Below are positions 24,550 to 38,150 of a stretch of DNA of 64,000 nt, in pieces (position 1 is the first letter of the stretch; the number at the start of each line of letters is the position of its first letter). The translations under genes and the position numbers were made by a program. The notes beneath the pieces were generated by a model, which saw only the letters and a program-made list of their open reading frames with translations, did not search any database and was not told the DNA's origin. The stretch is from the NCBI GenBank assembly GCA_028752905.1, contig JAQNBH010000003.1, positions 25,793,989-25,857,988 on the forward strand. The letters run 5' to 3'. Source of the DNA: Cladorhizidae sp. MBARI D1340-BT2 (taxonomy: Eukaryota > Porifera > Demospongiae > Poecilosclerida > Cladorhizidae).

Positions 24550-25454
24550 ATCATTCGAATCATATCACATTACAGTGAAGTGTGCAGAATATTATGGATG
24601 TTTGATATCAACAGAGAGCACAGGGAGAGACCTATCTTAATAGCTATATATCAAGTTTATACAGTGAAGTGTGGAGAATCTATGAAGCTAACCTGTTTAG
24701 CATCAAGATAGAGAACACATAGAGAAACCTATCTTGTGATTCTATGTATGCAGAATATACGGATGTTTGGTATCAAGAGAGAGAACAGAGAGAGGCCTAC
24801 CTTTAGAGCTATATATCAAGTCTATTCAGTGAAGTGTGGAGAATCTATGAAGCTAACATGTTTAGCTCAAGATAGAGAACACTGAGAGATACCTATCTTG
24901 CAAGTCCACTACAGTGAAGTGTGCAGAATATATGGATGATTGGTATCAAGAGAGAGCACTTAGAGAGTCCTATCTTAATAGCTATACATCAAGTCTATTC
25001 AGTGAAGTGTGGATAATCTACGAAGCTAAACATGTTTAGCATCAAGTAAGAGTACAATTCATAACTGCCCTAATTAACAAGACCAAAGTCCCAGATTTTG
25101 TCAACTGATAGAGAAGGCCCTTATCTGCAACATGTCAACAGATTATCAATAAATGTAGTGGTTTTTCACTGGCAGGCCACCGCTTTGGCAACTGGAAAAC
25201 GCCAGGAAAGATCGCAAACCTTACCACTTCAAATCACCATAACTTGCTAATACTTAGAGTAATCAAAATTTTGGCACATACAAAAGACAGATAATTAGAA
25301 GGGCTATCCGGTGATATAAATAATTTCTTTTTTGGGTAAAGTGTAGAAAAGTTATAAGCTTTACGGCAAAAAAGCAAGATTTTTGGGGGGGAAATGAGAA
25401 ACATATAGACCAAATTAGGGCAAATATCAAGATAGAGAACACATAATGAAACCT
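24550..25454. repeat. Unit 28, tail d, copy of unit 25
   Basis: 905 bp with the head deletion, gatgattgg, cacatac and ttataagc. Confidence 0.96.
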
Positions 25455-26359
25455 ATCATTCGAATCATATCACATTACAGTGAAGTGTGCAGAATATTAT
25501 GGATGTTTGATATCAACAGAGAGCACAGGGAGAGACCTATCTTAATAGCTATATATCAAGTTTATACAGTGAAGTGTGGAGAATCTATGAAGCTAACCTG
25601 TTTAGCATCAAGATAGAGAACACATAGAGAAACCTATCTTGTGATTCTATGTATGCAGAATATACGGATGTTTGGTATCAAGAGAGAGAACAGAGAGAGG
25701 CCTACCTTTAGAGCTATATATCAAGTCTATTCAGTGAAGTGTGGAGAATCTATGAAGCTAACATGTTTAGCTCAAGATAGAGAACACTGAGAGATACCTA
25801 TCTTGCAAGTCCACTACAGTGAAGTGTGCAGAATATATGGATGTTTGGTATCAAGAGAGAGCACTTAGAGAGTCCTATCTTAATAGCTATACATCAAGTC
25901 TATTCAGTGAAGTGTGGATAATCTACGAAGCTAAACATGTTTAGCATCAAGTAAGAGTACAATTCATAACTGCCCTAATTAACAAGACCAAAGTCCCAGA
26001 TTTTGTCAACTGATAGAGAAGGCCCTTATCTGCAACATGTCAACAGATTATCAATAAATGTAGTGGTTTTTCACTGGCAGGCCACCGCTTTGGCAACTGG
26101 AAAACGCCAGGAAAGATCGCAAACCTTACCACTTCAAATCACCATAACTTGCTAATACTTAGAGTAATCAAAATTTTGGCACGTACAAAAGACAGATAAT
26201 TAGAAGGGCTATCCGGTGATATAAATAATTTCTTTTTTGGGTAAAGTGTAGAAAAGTTATGAGCTTTACGGCAAAAAAGCAAGATTTTTGGGGGGGAAAT
26301 GAGAAACATATAGACCAAATTAGGGCAAATATCAAGATAGAGAACACATAATGAAACCT
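25455..26359. repeat. Unit 29, tail d, copy of unit 26
   Basis: 905 bp with the head deletion, gatgtttgg, cacgtac and ttatgagc. Confidence 0.96.
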
Positions 26360-27268
26360 ATCATTCGAATCATATCAAGTCCATTACAGTGAAGTGTGCA
26401 GAATATTATGGATGTTTGATATCAACAGAGAGCACAGGGAGAGACCTATCTTAATAGCTATATATCAAGTTTATACAGTGAAGTGTGGAGAATCTATGAA
26501 GCTAACCTGTTTAGCATCAAGATAGAGAACACATAGAGAAACCTATCTTGTGATTCTATGTATGCAGAATATACGGATGTTTGGTATCAAGAGAGAGAAC
26601 AGAGAGAGGCCTACCTTTAGAGCTATATATCAAGTCTATTCAGTGAAGTGTGGAGAATCTATGAAGCTAACATGTTTAGCTCAAGATAGAGAACACTGAG
26701 AGATACCTATCTTGCAAGTCCACTACAGTGAAGTGTGCAGAATATATGGATGATTGGTATCAAGAGAGAGCACTTAGAGAGTCCTATCTTAATAGCTATA
26801 CATCAAGTCTATTCAGTGAAGTGTGGATAATCTACGAAGCTAAACATGTTTAGCATCAAGTAAGAGTACAATTCATAACTGCCCTAATTAACAAGACCAA
26901 AGTCCCAGATTTTGTCAACTGATAGAGAAGGCCCTTATCTGCAACATGTCAACAGATTATCAATAAATGTAGTGGTTTTTCACTGGCAGGCCACCGCTTT
27001 GGCAACTGGAAAACGCCAGGAAAGATCGCAAACCTTACCACTTCAAATCACCATAACTTGCTAATACTTAGAGTAATCAAAATTTTGGCACATACAAAAG
27101 ACAGATAATTAGAAGGGCTATCCGGTGATATAAATAATTTCTTTTTTGGGTAAAGTGTAGAAAAGTTATAAGCTTTACGGCAAAAAAGCAAGATTTTTGG
27201 GGGGGAAATGAGAAACATATAGACCAAATTAGGGCAAATATCAAGATAGAGAACACATAATGAAACCT
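26360..27268. repeat. Unit 30, tail d, recombinant of unit-25 type
   Basis: 909 bp. It has gatgattgg, cacatac and ttataagc as in units 25 and 28 but a normal head (atatcaagtcc). This fits an exchange whose breakpoint lies between the head and A3. Confidence 0.96.
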
Positions 27269-28173
27269 ATCATTCGAATCATATCACATTACAGTGAAGT
27301 GTGCAGAATATTATGGATGTTTGATATCAACAGAGAGCACAGGGAGAGACCTATCTTAATAGCTATATATCAAGTTTATACAGTGAAGTGTGGAGAATCT
27401 ATGAAGCTAACCTGTTTAGCATCAAGATAGAGAACACATAGAGAAACCTATCTTGTGATTCTATGTATGCAGAATATACGGATGTTTGGTATCAAGAGAG
27501 AGAACAGAGAGAGGCCTACCTTTAGAGCTATATATCAAGTCTATTCAGTGAAGTGTGGAGAATCTATGAAGCTAACATGTTTAGCTCAAGATAGAGAACA
27601 CTGAGAGATACCTATCTTGCAAGTCCACTACAGTGAAGTGTGCAGAATATATGGATGTTTGGTATCAAGAGAGAGCACTTAGAGAGTCCTATCTTAATAG
27701 CTATACATCAAGTCTATTCAGTGAAGTGTGGATAATCTACGAAGCTAAACATGTTTAGCATCAAGTAAGAGTACAATTCATAACTGCCCTAATTAACAAG
27801 ACCAAAGTCCCAGATTTTGTCAACTGATAGAGAAGGCCCTTATCTGCAACATGTCAACAGATTATCAATAAATGTAGTGGTTTTTCACTGGCAGGCCACC
27901 GCTTTGGCAACTGGAAAACGCCAGGAAAGATCGCAAACCTTACCACTTCAAATCACCATAACTTGCTAATACTTAGAGTAATCAAAATTTTGGCACGTAC
28001 AAAAGACAGATAATTAGAAGGGCTATCCGGTGATATAAATAATTTCTTTTTTGGGTAAAGTGTAGAAAAGTTATGAGCTTTACGGCAAAAAAGCAAGATT
28101 TTTGGGGGGGAAATGAGAAACATATAGACCAAATTAGGGCAAATATCAAGATAGAGAACACATAATGAAACCT
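27269..28173. repeat. Unit 31, tail d, copy of unit 26
   Basis: 905 bp with the 4-base head deletion, cacgtac and ttatgagc. It is the last unit of the d-tail domain. Confidence 0.96.
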
Positions 28174-29071
28174 ATCATTCGAATCATATCAAGTCCATTA
28201 CAGTGAAGTGTGCAGAATATTATGGATGTTTGATATCAACAGAGAGCACTATCTTAATAGCTATATATCAAGTTATTACAGTGAAGTGTGGAGAATCTAT
28301 GAAGCTAACCTGTTTAGCATCAAGATAGAGAACACATAGAGAAACCTATCTTGTGATTCTATGTATGCAGAATATACGGATGTTTGGTATCAAGAGAGAG
28401 AACAGAGAGAGGCCTACCTTTAGAGCTATATATCAAGTCTATTCAGTGAAGTGTGGAGAATCTATGAAGCTAACATGTTTAGCTCAAGATAGAGAACACT
28501 GAGAGATACCTATCTTGCAAGTCCACTACAGTGAAGTGTGCAGAATATATGGATGTTTGGTATCAAGAGAGAGCACTTAGAGAGTCCTATCTTAATAGCT
28601 ATACATCAAGTCTATTCAGTGAAGTGTGGATAATCTACGAAGCTAAACATGTTTAGCATCAAGTAAGAGTACAATTCATAACTGCCCTAATTAACAAGAC
28701 CAAAGTCCCAGATTTTGTCAACTGATAGAGAAGGCCCTTATCTGCAACATGTCAACAGATTATCAATAAATGTAGTGGTTTTTCACTGGCAGGCCACCGC
28801 TTTGGCAACTGGAAAACGCCAGGAAAGATCGCAAACCTTACCACTTCAAATCACCATAACTTGCTAATACTTAGAGTAATCAAAATTTTGGCACGTACAA
28901 AAGACAGATAATTAGAAGGGCTATCCGGTGATATAAAAAATTTCTTTTTTGGGTAAAGTGTAGAAAAGTTATGAGCTTTACGGCAAAAAAGCAAGATTTT
29001 TGGGGGGGAAATGAGAAACATATAGACCAAATTAGGGCAAATATCAAGATAGAGAACACATAATGAAACAT
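28174..29071. repeat. Unit 32, tail a, 11-base deletion
   Basis: 898 bp. The head has lost 11 bases after gagcac (28249) and reads agttattacag in place of agtttatacag. Its last bases read gaaacatatc in place of gaaacctatc, which creates a chance minus-strand ATG. The tail is ataaaaaattt. Confidence 0.96.
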
Positions 29072-29980
29072 ATCATTCGAATCATATCAAGTCCATTACA
29101 GTAAAGTGTGCAGAATATTATGGATGTTTGATATCAACAGAGAGCACAGGGAGAGACCTATCTTAATAGCTATATATCAAGTTTATACAGTGAAGTGTGG
29201 AGAATCTATGAAGCTAACCTGTTTAGCATCAAGATAGAGAACACATAGAGAAACCTATCTTGTGATTCTATGTATGCAGAATATACGGATGTTTGGTATC
29301 AAGAGAGAGAACAGAGAGAGGCCTACCTTTAGAGCTATATATCAAGTCTATTCAGTGAAGTGTGGAGAATCTATGAAGCTAACATGTTTAGCTCAAGATA
29401 GAGAACACTGAGAGATACCTATCTTGCAAGTCCACTACAGTGAAGTGTGCAGAATATATGGATGTTTGGTATCAAGAGAGAGCACTTAGAGAGTCCTATC
29501 TTAATAGCTATACATCAAGTCTATTCAGTGAAGTGTGGATAATCTACGAAGCTAAACATGTTTAGCATCAAGTAAGAGTACAATTCATAACTGCCCTAAT
29601 TAACAAGACCAAAGTCCCAGATTTTGTCAACTGATAGAGAAGGCCCTTATCTGCAACATGTCAACAGATTATCAATAAATGTAGTGGTTTTTCACTGGCA
29701 GGCCACCGCTTTGGCAACTGGAAAACGCCAGGAAAGATCGCAAACCTTACCACTTCAAATCACCATAACTTGCTAATACTTAGAGTAATCAAAATTTTGG
29801 CACGTACAAAAGACAGATAATTAGAAGGGCTATCCGGTGATATAAAAGATTTCTTTTTTGGTTAAAGTGTAGAAAAGTTATGAGCTTTACGGCAAAAAAG
29901 CAAGATTTTTGGGGGGGAAATGAGAAACATATAGACCAAATTAGGGCAAATATCAAGATAGAGAACACATAATGAAACCT
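29072..29980. repeat. Unit 33, tail e
   Basis: 909 bp. The head has gtaaagtgtgc in place of gtgaagtgtgc. It is the first unit with ataaaagattt/ggttaaag. Confidence 0.96.
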
Positions 29981-30878
29981 ATCATTCGAATCATATCAAG
30001 TCCATTACAGTGAAGTGTGCAGAATATTATGGATGTTTGATATCAACAGAGAGCACTATCTTAATAGCTATATATCAAGTTTATACAGTGAAGTGTGGAG
30101 AATCTATGAAGCTAACCTGTTTAGCATCAAGATAGAGAACACATAGAGAAACCTATCTTGTGATTCTATGTATGCAGAATATACGGATGTTTGGTATCAA
30201 GAGAGAGAACAGAGAGAGGCCTACCTTTAGAGCTATATATCAAGTCTATTCAGTGAAGTGTGGAGAATCTATGAAGCTAACATGTTTAGCTCAAGATAGA
30301 GAACACTGAGAGATACCTATCTTGCAAGTCCACTACAGTGAAGTGTGCAGAATATATGGATGTTTGGTATCAAGAGAGAGCACTTAGAGAGTCCTATCTT
30401 AATAGCTATACATCAAGTCTATTCAGTGAAGTGTGGATAATCTACGAAGCTAAACATGTTTAGCATCAAGTAAGAGTACAATTCATAACTGCCCTAATTA
30501 ACAAGACCAAAGTCCCAGATTTTGTCAACTGATAGAGAAGGCCCTTATCTGCAACATGTCAACAGATTATCAATAAATGTAGTGGTTTTTCACTGGCAGG
30601 CCACCGCTTTGGCAACTGGAAAACGCCAGGAAAGATCGCAAACCTTACCACTTCAAATCACCATAACTTGCTAATACTTAGAGTAATCAAAATTTTGGCA
30701 CGTACAAAAGACAGATAATTAGAAGGGCTATCCGGTGATATAAAAGATTTCTTTTTTGGTTAAAGTGTAGAAAAGTTATGAGCTTTACGGCAAAAAAGCA
30801 AGATTTTTGGGGGGGAAATGAGAAACATATAGACCAAATTAGGGCAAATATCAAGATAGAGAACACATAATGAAACCT
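29981..30878. repeat. Unit 34, tail e, 11-base deletion
   Basis: 898 bp with the deletion after gagcac at 30056. It is the only unit following an e tail that lacks the tttgcag head. Confidence 0.96.
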
Positions 30879-31787
30879 ATCATTCGAATCATATCAAGTC
30901 CATTACAGTGAAGTTTGCAGAATATTATGGATGTTTGATATCAACAGAGAGCACAGGGAGAGACCTATCTTAATAGCTATATATCAAGTTTATACAGTGA
31001 AGTGTGGAGAATCTATGAAGCTAACCTGTTTAGCATCAAGATAGAGAACACATAAAGAAACCTATCTTGTGATTCTATGTATGCAGAATATACGGATGTT
31101 TGGTATCAAGAGAGAGAACAGAGAGAGGCCTACCTTTAGAGCTATATATCAAGTCTATTCAGTGAAGTGTGGAGAATCTATGAAGCTAACATGTTTAGCT
31201 CAAGATAGAGAACACTGAGAGATACCTATCTTGCAAGTCCACTACAGTGAAGTGTGCAGAATATATGGATGTTTGGTATCAAGAGAGAGCACTTAGAGAG
31301 TCCTATCTTAATAGCTATACATCAAGTCTATTCAGTGAAGTGTGGATAATCTACGAAGCTAAACATGTTTAGCATCAAGTAAGAGTACAATTCATAACTG
31401 CCCTAATTAACAAGACCAAAGTCCCAGATTTTGTCAACTGATAGAGAAGGCCCTTATCTGCAACATGTCAACAGATTATCAATAAATGTAGTGGTTTTTC
31501 ACTGGCAGGCCACCGCTTTGGCAACTGGAAAACGCCAGGAAAGATCGCAAACCTTACCACTTCAAATCACCATAACTTGCTAATACTTAGAGTAATCAAA
31601 ATTATGGTACGTACAAAAGACGGATAATTAAAAGGGCTATCCGGTGATATAAAAAAATTCTTTTTTGGGTAAAGTGTAGAAAAGTTATGAGCTTTACGGC
31701 AAAAAAGCAAGATTTTTGGGGAAAAAATGAGAAACATATAGACCAAATTAGGGCAAATATCAAGATAGAGAACACATAATGAAACCT
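30879..31787. repeat. Unit 35, tail f1
   Basis: 909 bp with a tttgcag and cataaagaaacc head. The tail has attatggtacg, gacggataattaaaaggg, ataaaaaaattc and T5G4A6. Confidence 0.96.
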
Positions 31788-32696
31788 ATCATTCGAATCA
31801 TATCAAGTCCATTACAGTGAAGTGTGCATAATATTATGGATGTTTGATATCAACAGAGAGCACAGGGAGAGACCTATCTTAATAGCTATATATCAAATTT
31901 ATACAGTGAAGTGTGGAGAATCTATGAAGCTAACCTGTTTAGCATCAAGATAGAGAACACATAGAGAAACCTATCTTGTGATTCTATGTATGCAGAATAT
32001 ACGGATGTTTGGTATCAAGAGAGAGAACAGAGAGAGGCCTACCTTTAGAGCTATATATCAAGTCTATTCAGTGAAGTGTGGAGAATCTATGAAGCTAACA
32101 TGTTTAGCTCAAGATAGAGAACACTGAGAGATACCTATCTTGCAAGTCCACTACAGTGAAGTGTGCAGAATATATGGATGTTTGGTATCAAGAGAGAGCA
32201 CTTAGAGAGTCCTATCTTAATAGCTATACATCAAGTCTATTCAGTGAAGTGTGGATAATCTACGAAGCTAAACATGTTTAGCATCAAGTAAGAGTACAAT
32301 TCATAACTGCCCTAATTAACAAGACCAAAGTCCCAGATTTTGTCAACTGATAGAGAAGGCCCTTATCTGCAACATGTCAACAGATTATCAATAAATGTAG
32401 TGGTTTTTCACTGGCAGGCCACCGCTTTGGCAACTGGAAAACGCCAGGAAAGATCGCAAACCTTACCACTTCAAATCACCATAACTTGCTAATACTTAGA
32501 GTAATCAAAATTTTGGCACGTACAAAAGACAGATAATTAGAAGGGCTATCCGGTGATATAAAAGATTTCTTTTTTGGTTAAAGTGTAGAAAAGTTATGAG
32601 CTTTACGGCAAAAAAGCAAGATTTTTGGGGGGGAAATGAGAAACATATAGACCAAATTAGGGCAAATATCAAGATAGAGAACACATAATGAAACCT
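31788..32696. repeat. Unit 36, tail e, first of a three-unit repeat
   Basis: 909 bp with a gcataat/caaattt head and an ataaaagattt/ggttaaag/T5G7A3 tail. Units 39 and 42 match it at all of these sites. Confidence 0.96.
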
Positions 32697-33605
32697 ATCA
32701 TTCGAATCATATCAAGTCCATTACAGTGAAGTTTGCAGAATATTATGGATGTTTGATATCAACAGAGAGCACAGGGAGAGACCTATCTTAATAGCTATAT
32801 ATCAAGTTTATACAGTGAAGTGTGGAGAATCTATGAAGCTAACCTGTTTAGCATCAAGATAGAGAACACATAAAGCAACCTATCTTGTGATTCTATGTAT
32901 GCAGAATATACGGATGTTTGGTATCAAGAGAGAGAACAGAGAGAGGCCTACCTTTAGAGCTATATATCAAGTCTATTCAGTGAAGTGTGGAGAATCTATG
33001 AAGCTAACATGTTTAGCTCAAGATAGAGAACACTGAGAGATACCTATCTTGCAAGTCCACTACAGTGAAGTGTGCAGAATATATGGATGTTTGGTATCAA
33101 GAGAGAGCACTTAGAGAGTCCTATCTTAATAGCTATACATCAAGTCTATTCAGTGAAGTGTGGATAATCTACGAAGCTAAACATGTTTAGCATCAAGTAA
33201 GAGTACAATTCATAACTGCCCTAATTAACAAGACCAAAGTCCCAGATTTTGTCAACTGATAGAGAAGGCCCTTATCTGCAACATGTCAACAGATTATCAA
33301 TAAATGTAGTGGTTTTTCACTGGCAGGCCACCGCTTTGGCAACTGGAAAACGCCAGGAAAGATCGCAAACCTTACCACTTCAAATCACCATAACTTGCTA
33401 ATACTTAGAGTAATCAAAATTTTGGCACGTACAAAAGACGGATAATTAAAAGCGCTATCCGGTGATATAAAAAATTTCTTTTTTGGGTAAAGTGTAGAAA
33501 AGTTATGAGCTTTACGGCAAAAAAGCAAGATTTTTGGGGGGAAAATGAGAAACATATAGACCAAATTAGGGCAAATATCAAGATAGAGAACACATAATGA
33601 AACCT
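32697..33605. repeat. Unit 37, tail f2
   Basis: 909 bp with a tttgcag and cataaagcaacc head. The tail has ttttggcacg, gacgg, aaaagcgctatcc, ataaaaaattt and T5G6A4. Unit 43 shares both rare changes (aaagcaacc and gcgctatcc). Confidence 0.96.
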
Positions 33606-34514
33606 ATCATTCGAATCATATCAAGTCCATTACAGTGAAGTGTGCATAATATTATGGATGTTTGATATCAACAGAGAGCACAGGGAGAGACCTATCTTAA
33701 TAGCTATATATCAAGTTTATACAGTGAAGTGTGGAGAATCTATGAAGCTAACCTGTTTAGCATCAAGATAGAGAACACATAGAGAAACCTATCTTGTGAT
33801 TCTATGTATGCAGAATATACGGATGTTTGGTATCAAGAGAGAGAACAGAGAGAGGCCTACCTTTAGAGCTATATATCAAGTCTATTCAGTGAAGTGTGGA
33901 GAATCTATGAAGCTAACATGTTTAGCTCAAGATAGAGAACACTGAGAGATACCTATCTTGCAAGTCCACTACAGTGAAGTGTGCAGAATATATGGATGTT
34001 TGGTATCAAGAGAGAGCACTTAGAGAGTCCTATCTTAATAGCTATACATCAAGTCTATTCAGTGAAGTGTGGATAATCTACGAAGCTAAACATGTTTAGC
34101 ATCAAGTAAGAGTACAATTCATAACTGCCCTAATTAACAAGACCAAAGTCCCAGATTTTGTCAACTGATAGAGAAGGCCCTTATCTGCAACATGTCAACA
34201 GATTATCAATAAATGTAGTGGTTTTTCACTGGCAGGCCACCGCTTTGGCAACTGGAAAACGCCAGGAAAGATCGCAAACCTTACCACTTCAAATCACCAT
34301 AACTTGCTAATACTTAGAGTAATCAAAATTATGGTACGTACAAAAGACGGATAATTAAAAGGGCTATCCGGTGATATAAAAAAATTCTTTTTTGGGTAAA
34401 GTGTAGAAAAGTTATGAGCTTTACGGCAAAAAAGCAAGATTTTTGGGGAAAAAATGAGAAACATATAGACCAAATTAGGGCAAATATCAAGATAGAGAAC
34501 ACATAATGAAACCT
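33606..34514. repeat. Unit 38, tail f1
   Basis: 909 bp with a gcataat/caagttt head and an attatggtacg/gacgg/ataaaaaaattc/T5G4A6 tail. Units 41 and 44 are copies. Confidence 0.96.
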
Positions 34515-35423
34515 ATCATTCGAATCATATCAAGTCCATTACAGTGAAGTGTGCATAATATTATGGATGTTTGATATCAACAGAGAGCACAGGGAGAGAC
34601 CTATCTTAATAGCTATATATCAAATTTATACAGTGAAGTGTGGAGAATCTATGAAGCTAACCTGTTTAGCATCAAGATAGAGAACACATAGAGAAACCTA
34701 TCTTGTGATTCTATGTATGCAGAATATACGGATGTTTGGTATCAAGAGAGAGAACAGAGAGAGGCCTACCTTTAGAGCTATATATCAAGTCTATTCAGTG
34801 AAGTGTGGAGAATCTATGAAGCTAACATGTTTAGCTCAAGATAGAGAACACTGAGAGATACCTATCTTGCAAGTCCACTACAGTGAAGTGTGCAGAATAT
34901 ATGGATGTTTGGTATCAAGAGAGAGCACTTAGAGAGTCCTATCTTAATAGCTATACATCAAGTCTATTCAGTGAAGTGTGGATAATCTACGAAGCTAAAC
35001 ATGTTTAGCATCAAGTAAGAGTACAATTCATAACTGCCCTAATTAACAAGACCAAAGTCCCAGATTTTGTCAACTGATAGAGAAGGCCCTTATCTGCAAC
35101 ATGTCAACAGATTATCAATAAATGTAGTGGTTTTTCACTGGCAGGCCACCGCTTTGGCAACTGGAAAACGCCAGGAAAGATCGCAAACCTTACCACTTCA
35201 AATCACCATAACTTGCTAATACTTAGAGTAATCAAAATTTTGGCACGTACAAAAGACAGATAATTAGAAGGGCTATCCGGTGATATAAAAGATTTCTTTT
35301 TTGGTTAAAGTGTAGAAAAGTTATGAGCTTTACGGCAAAAAAGCAAGATTTTTGGGGGGGAAATGAGAAACATATAGACCAAATTAGGGCAAATATCAAG
35401 ATAGAGAACACATAATGAAACCT
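34515..35423. repeat. Unit 39, tail e, copy of unit 36
   Basis: 909 bp with gcataat, caaattt, ataaaagattt and ggttaaag. Confidence 0.96.
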
Positions 35424-36332
35424 ATCATTCGAATCATATCAAGTCCATTACAGTGAAGTTTGCAGAATATTATGGATGTTTGATATCAACAGAGAGCACA
35501 GGGAGAGACCTATCTTAATAGCTATATATCAAGTTTATACAGTGAAGTGTGGAGAATCTATGAAGCTAACCTGTTTAGCATCAAGATAGAGAACACATAA
35601 AGAAACCTATCTTGTGATTCTATGTATGCAGAATATACGGATGTTTGGTATCAAGAGAGAGAACAGAGAGAGGCCTACCTTTAGAGCTATATATCAAGTC
35701 TATTCAGTGAAGTGTGGAGAATCTATGAAGCTAACATGTTTAGCTCAAGATAGAGAACACTGAGAGATACCTATCTTGCAAGTCCACTACAGTGAAGTGT
35801 GCAGAATATATGGATGTTTGGTATCAAGAGAGAGCACTTAGAGAGTCCTATCTTAATAGCTATACATCAAGTCTATTCAGTGAAGTGTGGATAATCTACG
35901 AAGCTAAACATGTTTAGCATCAAGTAAGAGTACAATTCATAACTGCCCTAATTAACAAGACCAAAGTCCCAGATTTTGTCAACTGATAGAGAAGGCCCTT
36001 ATCTGCAACATGTCAACAGATTATCAATAAATGTAGTGGTTTTTCACTGGCAGGCCACCGCTTTGGCAACTGGAAAACGCCAGGAAAGATCGCAAACCTT
36101 ACCACTTCAAATCACCATAACTTGCTAATACTTAGAGTAATCAAAATTTTGGCACGTACAAAAGACGGATAATTAAAAGGGCTATCCGGTGATATAAAAA
36201 ATTTCTTTTTTGGGTAAAGTGTAGAAAAGTTATGAGCTTTACGGCAAAAAAGCAAGATTTTTGGGGGGAAAATGAGAAACATATAGACCAAATTAGGGCA
36301 AATATCAAGATAGAGAACACATAATGAAACCT
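35424..36332. repeat. Unit 40, tail f2, near-copy of unit 37
   Basis: 909 bp with tttgcag and gacgg as in unit 37, but cataaagaaacc and aaaagggctatcc. It lacks the two rare changes shared by units 37 and 43. Confidence 0.96.
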
Positions 36333-37241
36333 ATCATTCGAATCATATCAAGTCCATTACAGTGAAGTGTGCATAATATTATGGATGTTTGATATCAACA
36401 GAGAGCACAGGGAGAGACCTATCTTAATAGCTATATATCAAGTTTATACAGTGAAGTGTGGAGAATCTATGAAGCTAACCTGTTTAGCATCAAGATAGAG
36501 AACACATAGAGAAACCTATCTTGTGATTCTATGTATGCAGAATATACGGATGTTTGGTATCAAGAGAGAGAACAGAGAGAGGCCTACCTTTAGAGCTATA
36601 TATCAAGTCTATTCAGTGAAGTGTGGAGAATCTATGAAGCTAACATGTTTAGCTCAAGATAGAGAACACTGAGAGATACCTATCTTGCAAGTCCACTACA
36701 GTGAAGTGTGCAGAATATATGGATGTTTGGTATCAAGAGAGAGCACTTAGAGAGTCCTATCTTAATAGCTATACATCAAGTCTATTCAGTGAAGTGTGGA
36801 TAATCTACGAAGCTAAACATGTTTAGCATCAAGTAAGAGTACAATTCATAACTGCCCTAATTAACAAGACCAAAGTCCCAGATTTTGTCAACTGATAGAG
36901 AAGGCCCTTATCTGCAACATGTCAACAGATTATCAATAAATGTAGTGGTTTTTCACTGGCAGGCCACCGCTTTGGCAACTGGAAAACGCCAGGAAAGATC
37001 GCAAACCTTACCACTTCAAATCACCATAACTTGCTAATACTTAGAGTAATCAAAATTATGGTACGTACAAAAGACGGATAATTAAAAGGGCTATCCGGTG
37101 ATATAAAAAAATTCTTTTTTGGGTAAAGTGTAGAAAAGTTATGAGCTTTACGGCAAAAAAGCAAGATTTTTGGGGAAAAAATGAGAAACATATAGACCAA
37201 ATTAGGGCAAATATCAAGATAGAGAACACATAATGAAACCT
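36333..37241. repeat. Unit 41, tail f1, copy of unit 38
   Basis: 909 bp with gcataat, caagttt, attatggtacg and T5G4A6. Confidence 0.96.
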
Positions 37242-38150
37242 ATCATTCGAATCATATCAAGTCCATTACAGTGAAGTGTGCATAATATTATGGATGTTTG
37301 ATATCAACAGAGAGCACAGGGAGAGACCTATCTTAATAGCTATATATCAAATTTATACAGTGAAGTGTGGAGAATCTATGAAGCTAACCTGTTTAGCATC
37401 AAGATAGAGAACACATAGAGAAACCTATCTTGTGATTCTATGTATGCAGAATATACGGATGTTTGGTATCAAGAGAGAGAACAGAGAGAGGCCTACCTTT
37501 AGAGCTATATATCAAGTCTATTCAGTGAAGTGTGGAGAATCTATGAAGCTAACATGTTTAGCTCAAGATAGAGAACACTGAGAGATACCTATCTTGCAAG
37601 TCCACTACAGTGAAGTGTGCAGAATATATGGATGTTTGGTATCAAGAGAGAGCACTTAGAGAGTCCTATCTTAATAGCTATACATCAAGTCTATTCAGTG
37701 AAGTGTGGATAATCTACGAAGCTAAACATGTTTAGCATCAAGTAAGAGTACAATTCATAACTGCCCTAATTAACAAGACCAAAGTCCCAGATTTTGTCAA
37801 CTGATAGAGAAGGCCCTTATCTGCAACATGTCAACAGATTATCAATAAATGTAGTGGTTTTTCACTGGCAGGCCACCGCTTTGGCAACTGGAAAACGCCA
37901 GGAAAGATCGCAAACCTTACCACTTCAAATCACCATAACTTGCTAATACTTAGAGTAATCAAAATTTTGGCACGTACAAAAGACAGATAATTAGAAGGGC
38001 TATCCGGTGATATAAAAGATTTCTTTTTTGGTTAAAGTGTAGAAAAGTTATGAGCTTTACGGCAAAAAAGCAAGATTTTTGGGGGGGAAATGAGAAACAT
38101 ATAGACCAAATTAGGGCAAATATCAAGATAGAGAACACATAATGAAACCT
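37242..38150. repeat. Unit 42, tail e, copy of unit 36
   Basis: 909 bp with gcataat, caaattt, ataaaagattt and ggttaaag. Confidence 0.96.

Larger units (their letters stand above)
20914..28173. repeat. Higher-order repeat, three units, period 2723 bp
   Basis: Units 24-25-26 (20914-23636; 913, 905 and 905 bp) repeat as units 27-28-29 (23637-26359). Shared rare markers are gcataat plus the ATAT expansion plus ttgaaaagttataagc; then the head deletion plus gatgattgg plus cacatac; then the head deletion alone. Units 30-31 are a third, shortened copy that lacks the first member and in which the first remaining unit has a normal head. Confidence 0.93.

Noticed and set aside
28880..29071. Minus-strand open frame of 63 codons across units 32 and 33
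   Set aside because: Its ATG exists only because gaaacctatc became gaaacatatc at the end of unit 32. It runs in a different frame from the other two openings after the A run, so no common protein is encoded.
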